The notes under the pieces: model-generated
Database searches by the model: none
What the model saw: only the letters and a program-made list of their open reading frames with translations
Told to the model about the DNA's origin: nothing
Made by a program: the position numbers and the translations under genes
Assembly: GCA_964595945.1 (NCBI GenBank)
Contig: CAZQSL010000149.1
Span: 1 to 7,474, forward strand
Direction of reading: 5' to 3'
Length of the DNA stretch: 7,474 bases
Source: CAZQSL01 sp964595945
GTDB lineage: Bacteria > UBP15 > UBA6099 > JAJRTR01
Part shown: positions 1 through 5,801 of the stretch, piece by piece
How positions within the stretch are numbered: the stretch's first letter is position 1
Layout of the letters: each line of letters starts with the position of its first letter

Positions 1-639
1 GCCGGATACACTAAAATCTCGATGACAACAAATGGCCGCGCGCTTGCCGACAGGCAGTTCGCAGGATTGCTCGTAAATACGTCCCTTTCGGAAATACTCT
101 TCTCGCTGTACTCGGGCAACCCTGCACTGCACGATGCTCACACACGCGCAACGGGCAGCTTCGATGCCACATTGTCTGGAATCAAAAACGTGCTTTCCAT
201 GAAAGACGCAGGCCTTGACGTCGCTGTCAACACGACACTAACCTCGCTCAACCTGCATGCCCTGCCTCAACTCGCCGGGCTTGTGGCTTCTCTCGGCATC
301 GAGACGCTCAACATCCAGTCGCTCACCCCATTCGGCGCAGTTACCGCCGAATATGCTGTCGCTGCGGAATCCGCCGCACCCGTGATAGCAGAAGTCATCG
401 AACGATGGGGCGACGACCTCAGGATACAGGTCATCAACACACCGCCATGCTGCCTGCCCGGATACGAAAGCTTCGCCACTGCCGACATGCAGAAAATGTC
501 ACGGCACATGGTATTCGTCGGCGACTCTGGCACAAGCCTTTCCGGATGGCTCGCGCAGCGGCGCGTGCGGAAACCCGAGTGCACCGGCTGCGCATACCTC
601 TTCGTCTGCGATGGTATTTATTCGTTCGAAACAGTCTGA
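1..639 (+). CDS. Radical SAM protein with C-terminal auxiliary Fe-S (SPASM/twitch-like) motif, 5'-truncated by the window edge
   Basis: The frame is already open at base 1 and encodes 212 residues before TGA at 637-639, so the ATG at 22 is internal, not the start. The first visible residues, KISMTTNGRAL, match the third beta strand of a radical SAM barrel with its TNG motif. They are followed by the usual pattern LHDAHTRATGSFD, then an IKNVLSMKDAGLDVAVNTT strand-helix unit and NIQSLTPFGA. The cluster-binding CxxxCxxC motif would lie upstream and is not in the window. Near the C-terminus are PPCCLPGY and then CTGCAYLFVC (CX2CX5C), the layout of an auxiliary [4Fe-4S] site in SPASM or twitch domains. 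Such proteins generate a 5'-deoxyadenosyl radical to modify peptides, enzymes or cofactors; the substrate cannot be read from this piece. No partner gene (such as a precursor peptide) is visible downstream, because the next gene is convergent and ends 4 bases away. Radical SAM family is near certain; subfamily is unknown. Confidence 0.88.
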   Translation, partial: AGYTKISMTTNGRALADRQFAGLLVNTSLSEILFSLYSGNPALHDAHTRATGSFDATLSGIKNVLSMKDAGLDVAVNTTLTSLNLHALPQLAGLVASLGIETLNIQSLTPFGAVTAEYAVAAESAAPVIAEVIERWGDDLRIQVINTPPCCLPGYESFATADMQKMSRHMVFVGDSGTSLSGWLAQRRVRKPECTGCAYLFVCDGIYSFETV

Positions 640-643
640 AAAA

Positions 644-3600
644 TCATCCGAACTTGCACATACGTTCCTTGAGACCGTCGATCGTCTTGGCAAGGCCGCC
701 CTCAGATGTTTCACGATAACGGCTCGCCATGTCGTCCCCGATCTGTGACATTGCCTTGACGACCTGATTGGGACTGACAAACGACACGATCCCGTTGAGA
801 CTGAGCCATGCTCCGATCATCGACTCGACTGCCTTGAACGCATTGCGCTTGATGCACGGCGTATTGACTTTGCCAGCTATCGGATCGCACACAAGCCCGA
901 GTGAATTTTTCATGGAGAGGATCATCGCGTTGACCGTCTGGTCGCGGGTGCCGTCAAGGAAGTACGTAGCGAATGCTGCGCCCATGCCGGACGCCGTGCC
1001 GGTCTCGGCCTGGCAGCCTTTCTCCGCGCCGGAGGGCGGCACAATGTTGGCCGTGAGAGCAGCGAGAAAGCCGCATACAAGGAGCGATCGCACGGCCTTT
1101 TCCTCGAATTCCTCTTCGCTCATCTGGCCCGATGTCACTTTTATATTTTTCAGAGCGCGATATACTCCGGGCAGCACGCCGCACGCCCCGCCGGTCGGCG
1201 CTGCGAGTATCAACTGCGAAAACGCGTTGCGCGTCATGGCCGTTATCGCGCCCGATACGGCATCGTAGAAGCTGTTCCCGAGAAATTCTGCGTTAACGTT
1301 GTTGAACGCCTCCCGGAGATTCATGTATGTCTTTATCACATTGCTCGTTTCGGGCGTATTGGAGTCGAAATCGATATCTCCGAACGGCTGACTGCTCTCG
1401 TCGAGCGAACGGAGCATTTCCCGTGCTTCGAGGATTATTTTTTCGGTTATGCGCTCACTGGATTTCAGCCCAAGACACCATGTTTCGTAGTCGATTGCTA
1501 TGCGAAAAAGATCACGTCCGCTGATGTTGGCATATTCGATCATCGAGTCGAGATCATGATATGGCAACACATCTTCCGTGGCCTGCTCTCCTTCTGGAGG
1601 ATATATCGGATTGAGGTTGGAAATACCGGGATAGTCAAATGCGTGATTGCCGTCGAGTGGCGCAGCTTCCGAGTCGCGCGGCACAAAAACCAATTCAGGA
1701 GACGGAGACGCCCATCCCCTCGATGTAAAGTACTCACGCCGCTCCGCGAGCCACTTCCCGCCTGCGCTTCTCATGCGTATCTTGCCGCCGCCAAGTGATT
1801 CACCGGTTACAACTATGTCGAAATCATCCCATCTGAATTCCCTGTCTTCAGGATTGAGCAACAGCCTGTTTTTGACACTATCCTTCCCGAAAGAATCGCG
1901 CGGCATGGCGGCAGCGACGATAGCCACCGAGTTTTCATGGAGGTCTGACGGATGAGTTTCAGGCAACGGAATATCCGCACCGTTTTTTGTAGGATTGAAT
2001 TTGTGATACCCTGCCCAGTGGACATCTATCGCCTTTCCGTCATCAAGCACCCACCTGCAGGTCATGGGTTCCGTGCCGTTGTACCACGGTCTGAAGTCAT
2101 AGAACGCGATGTTGTCGGGTCTGCCTTCCGGTGGATTTTCGCCCCACGGATCGAGACGTTCGTTTTCATTGCCTGTGTGATCCTGTGGAAGATCATGGAG
2201 CAGTCCCGCCGCAAGCGCGTTGTGCGTGCGATGCCCCTCGCCTGCCTTTCGGAACGAATTATGCAATCTTGCTGAAAGGCATAATACATCGCTTTCGGGA
2301 TCGAACTCCGGCGGTATCAGCATAGCGATAGTGCGGCGCGCGAGCCGCCCGATGCGATTGGCCCCGCACGTGTGCGAACTCGACGGGCCGATCATCGAAG
2401 GCCCGATCAGATCGAAAATGCTGATGTCACGGCGCAAGTCCTGCACGATCAGCGAAGACATGAATTCATGCAGCATGTACAGAGTGGCCTGCACGAAGCG
2501 CTGGGTTTCGGCCTGCGACGTGTCAGCGGCACTCGGTTTGAAATCAAGTGACAATTCGTAAACCTCGTGACGGGGAGCGATCTTGAGTCCATACAGCGAT
2601 GCCGTCTCGACGCATGCGCCAGCCATCGGACGCGGAGCTTCGAGCAGACGCAACGCGTCAAGTATGTTGTCGATATAACACAGCGCAGGTGTCACTCCGA
2701 CAGGTGAAACAAGAAGCGCCTGAACCGTAATGCGAATTTCCTCGGGACAGCGCGCGCCCTGCGCGGTGTCGGAAACAGTAAAAACGACATCCTGACCGGC
2801 GCGTTCGAACGCGAGATCGGAGACCATTTTTTCGCACATTGCCGCGATCGCCGGGTTTTCTCCAATCGGGAGTCCGGCTACACTTTGGATCGCCGGGAAA
2901 GTCTTGAAAACGTGGCTGAAGACCTGTGTGTCGATCTCGCCCGCGGGGAGTCGCAATTGGGCGAGAAGTGATCTGATCGCAGGAATGGAAACTGTCACGC
3001 CAGACCCCTGAGGCGCAAGCGGAAATGCCCCCGTCACGATGTCCTCGAAAACCCGCTGCCCGGAAAGCCTGCCCGTTACCGATGGCAACCGCATGGCGAT
3101 GCGGCTGCTGTCCGCATCGCCGGAAGACTCTGCGATCTGAAACGCTATACGTCCGGTTTTATGCGAAATCCATGTGCGTGATGTGACTGGCAGCAGGTCG
3201 CTGATGTCGGTGGAAAGTTCTGAAAGCTTGTTTTTGGCAGGACGTACGGAAGGTGAAAAAAGCTCGATCGCGCCTTTTTCAGTCCTGCGAAACAGCACGC
3301 CGGCAGGACGCGGCTTATGTCCGAATATATCTACATAAAGTTTCTGGAATGACCGGTAATCAGTGTCGGCAGAGCGCCTGATTTTCACCCAGGTGCGGTT
3401 TTCATCACTGCCGGTTTCCGGCTCGCTCGATGATTTCAGATTGACAAATTCAATCAGCGAATCCCGATCTCTGAGCAGCCTGTAGATTTCTTCCCGGAAA
3501 ATCTCGGGCGCATCGCTCTTACGATGGAATTTGAATCTGAGGCGCGAACGGCCGAGATTGCTGAGAAGAGACTCGACTGATTCACCGCACTGCGAGGGCG

Positions 3601-4027
3601 CCCCTTCGTCCTTATGAGCGTCATCGGTGACAAATAGAAACGGGGGAATGTCACGGAGCTGATTCTGTAGATTGAGCAGCAATGAAATCGCGCCGCGTGA
3701 CGAAAGTCTGCCATCCATATAGACAAGCGAAGGGGTATAGTCGGCTATCACGATGTCTACAAGTGAGACATTGATCGTGCGGCGAAGACCGCTCCAGCCA
3801 TGTACTTCGCGGTCATAGATTTCAGCAGCGATCCTGGTGGGATCATCACCTTCGCCTGCCAGCCCGTCGGGCGTGCGCGTTTCACCTGCCGCAAGTAATG
3901 TGTCGGTCCCATAGATGTTGACCGGCATATTCTCAAGCCCATTATGCGTTATTACAGCGTCGATGAATTCTTTCGAAGAATACTCAGGGCTTATTATCAA
4001 AACCGAAAAATGAGAAATGCTCTTCAT
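644..4027 (-). CDS. sdaA: Iron-sulphur L-serine dehydratase (beta-alpha fusion) with a ~530-residue N-terminal extension including a degenerate receiver-like domain
   Basis: A protein of 1127 residues. Residues ~535-760 are the serine dehydratase beta domain (SIFDLIGPSMIGPSSSHT at 536-553, GEGHRTHNALAAGLL at 596-610, TGESLGGGKI at 741-750). Residues ~825-1120 are the alpha domain (APTGGACGVLPG, IVPPSGAEKGCQAETG, CDPIAGKVNTPCIKRNA). Cys1005, Cys1047 and Cys1058 are spaced 42 and 11 apart, as in the [4Fe-4S] ligands of type-2 and Legionella enzymes; the product would be pyruvate plus ammonia in the cytosol. No ACT domain is evident between beta and alpha. The extra N-terminus has a receiver-like unit at ~5-190 (VLIISP, DIVIADY with Asp96, FLFVTDD with Thr134, FHRKSD with Lys170; the usual N-terminal acidic pair is absent), then ~290 unrecognised residues. 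E. coli SdaA has ~454 residues, so this protein is more than twice that length. Start: ATG at 4027-4025 with GGGAG (4043-4039) 11 bases upstream. Methionines 518 and 523 lack ribosome sites, so one long chain is more likely than internal initiation. The catalytic assignment is firm; the role of the N-terminus is inference. Confidence 0.93.
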   Translation of the reverse strand: MKSISHFSVLIISPEYSSKEFIDAVITHNGLENMPVNIYGTDTLLAAGETRTPDGLAGEGDDPTRIAAEIYDREVHGWSGLRRTINVSLVDIVIADYTPSLVYMDGRLSSRGAISLLLNLQNQLRDIPPFLFVTDDAHKDEGAPSQCGESVESLLSNLGRSRLRFKFHRKSDAPEIFREEIYRLLRDRDSLIEFVNLKSSSEPETGSDENRTWVKIRRSADTDYRSFQKLYVDIFGHKPRPAGVLFRRTEKGAIELFSPSVRPAKNKLSELSTDISDLLPVTSRTWISHKTGRIAFQIAESSGDADSSRIAMRLPSVTGRLSGQRVFEDIVTGAFPLAPQGSGVTVSIPAIRSLLAQLRLPAGEIDTQVFSHVFKTFPAIQSVAGLPIGENPAIAAMCEKMVSDLAFERAGQDVVFTVSDTAQGARCPEEIRITVQALLVSPVGVTPALCYIDNILDALRLLEAPRPMAGACVETASLYGLKIAPRHEVYELSLDFKPSAADTSQAETQRFVQATLYMLHEFMSSLIVQDLRRDISIFDLIGPSMIGPSSSHTCGANRIGRLARRTIAMLIPPEFDPESDVLCLSARLHNSFRKAGEGHRTHNALAAGLLHDLPQDHTGNENERLDPWGENPPEGRPDNIAFYDFRPWYNGTEPMTCRWVLDDGKAIDVHWAGYHKFNPTKNGADIPLPETHPSDLHENSVAIVAAAMPRDSFGKDSVKNRLLLNPEDREFRWDDFDIVVTGESLGGGKIRMRSAGGKWLAERREYFTSRGWASPSPELVFVPRDSEAAPLDGNHAFDYPGISNLNPIYPPEGEQATEDVLPYHDLDSMIEYANISGRDLFRIAIDYETWCLGLKSSERITEKIILEAREMLRSLDESSQPFGDIDFDSNTPETSNVIKTYMNLREAFNNVNAEFLGNSFYDAVSGAITAMTRNAFSQLILAAPTGGACGVLPGVYRALKNIKVTSGQMSEEEFEEKAVRSLLVCGFLAALTANIVPPSGAEKGCQAETGTASGMGAAFATYFLDGTRDQTVNAMILSMKNSLGLVCDPIAGKVNTPCIKRNAFKAVESMIGAWLSLNGIVSFVSPNQVVKAMSQIGDDMASRYRETSEGGLAKTIDGLKERMCKFG

Positions 4028-4044
4028 GTCGACAGACTCTCCCG

Positions 4045-4065
4045 CGCTGCCGTTTCCCGGCAGCG
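4045..4065 (-). promoter_or_regulatory. Leader hairpin directly upstream of the serine dehydratase ribosome binding site
   Basis: A perfect 8-bp stem, CGCTGCCG paired with CGGCAGCG, encloses a 5-base loop (GGAAA in the minus-strand transcript). It ends two bases before the GGGAG ribosome site of the dehydratase gene, so in the mRNA it sits in the 5' leader. No T-run follows on either strand and no rightward gene ends here, so it is not an intrinsic terminator. It could stabilise the mRNA, block upstream ribosome access or bind a regulator. The structure is seen directly; the regulatory role is inference. Confidence 0.55.
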
Positions 4066-4079
4066 AAATGTAGATTGTA

Positions 4080-4085
4080 ATTATA
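4080..4085 (-). promoter_or_regulatory. Possible -10 element (TATAAT) for the serine dehydratase gene
   Basis: Read on the minus strand, 4085-4080 is a perfect TATAAT. It lies 52 bases before the ATG, leaving a leader of roughly 45 nucleotides that contains the 4045-4065 hairpin. A second weaker box, TACAAT, follows directly. I find no good TTGACA-like -35 at 16-18 bases, so the promoter may be activator-dependent or the match may be chance. Confidence 0.4.
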
Positions 4086-4193
4086 GTGATTTCCTGACGC
4101 CTCTGGGGAGATTTTCGATAATTGGAAGAACGGAGCCACCCAAAGCGGGATTCAGCCCCCGCCTTGTTTGCGTGATACCAGTTTGCCGGATGA

Positions 4194-4204
4194 TGTTATA
4201 CAAT
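4194..4204 (+). promoter_or_regulatory. Possible -10 region for the xseA transcription unit
   Basis: TGTTATACAAT contains TACAAT (five of six to the TATAAT consensus) at 4199-4204, preceded by a TG that could form an extended -10. No convincing -35 lies at the normal distance: TTGCCG at 4183-4188 is too close. If used, it gives a leader of about 70-75 nucleotides before the xseA ATG. Weak call. Confidence 0.25.
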
Positions 4205-4256
4205 ATGGGATAGCTGCCTCAAGCGCGGCATCGTACGCTATGTATATACGAAAGGT

Positions 4257-4272
4257 GCCGGACAGCCGGACT
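4257..4272 (+). repeat. Tandem 8-base repeat just upstream of xseA
   Basis: GCCGGACA is followed directly by GCCGGACT, ending 10 bases before the xseA ATG. It lies where a ribosome site is expected, yet no clear Shine-Dalgarno sequence is present there (the nearest purine-rich stretch, AAAGG at 4251-4255, is 27 bases from the ATG). It may be chance or may affect initiation of xseA. Confidence 0.5.
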
Positions 4273-4282
4273 CACAAACACA

Positions 4283-5527
4283 ATGCCAGATACTCCACCA
4301 AAAATCATTTCTACGGTCAGCGATATCACCCGCCATATCAAGCAGATACTCGAAACCAATGCCGGACTGCATGATGTCTGGATGAAAGGTGAGGTGTCCA
4401 ATCTCACACGTCATTCGTCAGGTCACTGGTATTTTTCGCTCAAGGACGCAGGAGCGCAGATCAGAGCCGTGATGTTCAAACGCTATGCCGATGATGTGCC
4501 GGCGCGTATCGAAGAAGGCATGGAAGTGGTCACACTCGGCTCTGTCAGCGTCTACGAAAAACGTGGAGAATATCAGTTCTACGTCAGGTATATGGAACCT
4601 GCCGGTATCGGAGCACTCTATCTGCAATTCGAGCAACTCAAGAAGAAACTCGATGCCGAAGGTCTGTTCGAACAGCATTGCAAAAGAAGCATTCCGCGCT
4701 TCCCGCGCAGGATAGCAGTCATCACGTCACCTACCGGAGCAGCGGTGCGAGACGTGATCAATGTGATCACGCGTCGGTTTCCGGCAGTGGAAGTGCTGCT
4801 GATCCCCACAGTCGTACAGGGCGAGGAAGCGCCCTCAAGCATCTGCGCGGCGTTTGACACGGCGGCCATGATCAAGCCGCTCGACACGGTGCTGCTCGTA
4901 CGGGGAGGCGGGTCGATCGAAGACCTCTGGGGATTCAACAGCGAAGACGTGGCGCGACGGATAGTTGCCTGCGCCGCGCCTGTGATAAGCGGTGTTGGGC
5001 ACGAAACGGATTTTACCATAGCGGATTTCGTATCGGACCTCCGGGCTCCCACGCCATCCGCCGCCGCGGAAATAGCGGTGCCTGACCTGCGCGAGCTCAA
5101 GCGGGGGCTCGACCGTTCGCGCGACCTGCTCGAAAAGCGCGCGCTCGACATGGTGAAGTATTATGATTCGCGGCTCGACACGATCGCCGCCCGACTGTCT
5201 CCCGAGCGAATGATCGACCGTCTCGACCGTTTCCGCCAGTACTTCGACGACATGCAGCAACGCTCTACCCGCGCTCTCGCATACAGGCTTGCCAAGTCAA
5301 AGGACAGGGTGGAATCTATCGCTCTGCACCTTGATGCCATCAGCCCTGATGCCGTACTGCAGCGCGGCTATTCCTTCTGCCGCGATCAGCGCACCGGCAA
5401 GGTCATCAAATCTGTGGCTACCGTCAAAAACGGGCAGGCACTCAGCATTACCATGCACGACGGCTCTTTCGCGGCAAAAGCCGATCTGCGAAATCCCGAA
5501 AACCAGACTGTTCTCGACTTTGAATAA
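4283..5527 (+). CDS. xseA: Exodeoxyribonuclease VII large subunit
   Basis: The catalytic subunit of ExoVII, a cytoplasmic nuclease that degrades single-stranded DNA from either end into oligonucleotides during repair and recombination. Its 414 residues are slightly short against the ~450 of E. coli and Bacillus. Residues ~8-105 are the OB-fold single-strand DNA-binding domain (WMKGEVSNLTRHSSGHWYFS, then AVMFKRYA). The catalytic domain holds SPTGAAVRD at 149-157, VRGGGSIEDLWGFN at 206-219, and PVISGVGHETDFTIADFVSD then RAPTPSAAAE at 233-263, all family hallmarks. Residues ~265-350 form the long helical arm, and LQRGYSF at 359-365 begins the conserved C-terminal segment. ATG 4283 is the first possible ATG or GTG after an in-frame stop at 4211-4213. 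It has no strong ribosome site, so expression may be deliberately low, which would fit the known toxicity of excess XseA. xseB follows 25 bases after the TAA. Assignment is certain. Confidence 0.98.
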   Translation: MPDTPPKIISTVSDITRHIKQILETNAGLHDVWMKGEVSNLTRHSSGHWYFSLKDAGAQIRAVMFKRYADDVPARIEEGMEVVTLGSVSVYEKRGEYQFYVRYMEPAGIGALYLQFEQLKKKLDAEGLFEQHCKRSIPRFPRRIAVITSPTGAAVRDVINVITRRFPAVEVLLIPTVVQGEEAPSSICAAFDTAAMIKPLDTVLLVRGGGSIEDLWGFNSEDVARRIVACAAPVISGVGHETDFTIADFVSDLRAPTPSAAAEIAVPDLRELKRGLDRSRDLLEKRALDMVKYYDSRLDTIAARLSPERMIDRLDRFRQYFDDMQQRSTRALAYRLAKSKDRVESIALHLDAISPDAVLQRGYSFCRDQRTGKVIKSVATVKNGQALSITMHDGSFAAKADLRNPENQTVLDFE

Positions 5528-5539
5528 TTCCTGGCCAAT

Positions 5540-5544
5540 GGAGG
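5540..5544 (+). promoter_or_regulatory. Ribosome binding site that fixes the GTG start of xseB
   Basis: GGAGG lies 8 bases before GTG 5553. The competing ATG at 5538 overlaps this site and has no ribosome site of its own, so the GTG is the better start. The strong site here contrasts with the weak one ahead of xseA and suggests higher translation of the small subunit, which is present in several copies per large subunit in the known ExoVII complex. Confidence 0.75.
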
Positions 5545-5552
5545 CTCAACAA

Positions 5553-5786
5553 GTGTCAAAAAAAGAAACTTTCGAAGAAAACCTCGGCAAACTCGAAGGC
5601 ATCATGTCAGATATCGAAAAAGGCGAACTCGGGCTTGAAGAGTCGATAAGCCGTTTTGAGGACGGACTCAAGCTCATAAAAAAATGCCGTGACATACTCG
5701 ATGGCGCCGAGCTCCGAATCAATAAAATCATAAGCGGCGATCCCGCCCAGACAGAACCCTTCAAGCCGCTCGGGACTGAGGACTGA
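5553..5786 (+). CDS. xseB: Exodeoxyribonuclease VII small subunit
   Basis: Seventy-seven residues, the usual length for XseB, which binds the helical arm of XseA and is needed for ExoVII activity. The sequence begins (M)SKKETFEENLGKLEGIM and shows the family pattern ENLGKLEGIMSDIEKGELGL, then EESISRFEDGLKLIKKC, and a helical region ending around residue 60. The last ~15 residues (DPAQTEPFKPLGTED) look disordered. I chose GTG 5553 because GGAGG sits at the right distance; the frame stays open far upstream, inside xseA, so automated calls may extend it wrongly. It starts 25 bases after xseA and ends 15 bases before the acyltransferase gene, so the three are probably co-transcribed. Base use matches xseA. 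Confidence 0.95.
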   Translation: MSKKETFEENLGKLEGIMSDIEKGELGLEESISRFEDGLKLIKKCRDILDGAELRINKIISGDPAQTEPFKPLGTED

Positions 5787-5801
5787 TCGCCGGAGTATCA
5801 G

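Larger units (their letters stand above)
4028..4282. promoter_or_regulatory. Divergent intergenic region between the serine dehydratase gene and xseA
   Basis: These 255 bases separate two outward-facing genes, so they must contain the start signals of both transcription units. Within them I see a TATAAT on the minus strand, a hairpin next to the dehydratase ribosome site, a TACAAT-like element facing xseA and an 8-base tandem repeat near the xseA start. Open frames that cross this region have no matching ribosome site and no recognisable protein, so I take it as non-coding. No riboswitch or tRNA-like fold was recognised. Confidence 0.7.

Noticed and set aside
667..695. Possible hairpin CCTTGAGAC...GTCT-TGG-CAAGG as a terminator for the radical SAM gene
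   Set aside because: The stem has a three-base bulge, no T-run follows, and it falls in the conserved coding end of the dehydratase.
2449..2476. Possible separate internal start for the serine dehydratase at Met518 or Met523
   Set aside because: Neither has a Shine-Dalgarno sequence at the right distance, and the frame is continuous from a well-placed ATG at 4027.
3944..4374. Plus-strand open frames of 89 and 68 codons crossing the divergent promoter region
   Set aside because: They overlap the starts of both real genes, resemble no protein family and have no ribosome sites.
4618..5260. Long antisense open frames across xseA (177 and 141 codons)
   Set aside because: They mirror the codon bias of xseA, have low-complexity Ser/Arg-rich translations and no ribosome sites; they are shadows.
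5289..5552. Upstream extension of xseB from an ATG at 5289 or 5538
   Set aside because: The 5289 start lies deep within xseA in another frame and would double the known XseB length. ATG 5538 overlaps the GGAGG that serves GTG 5553.
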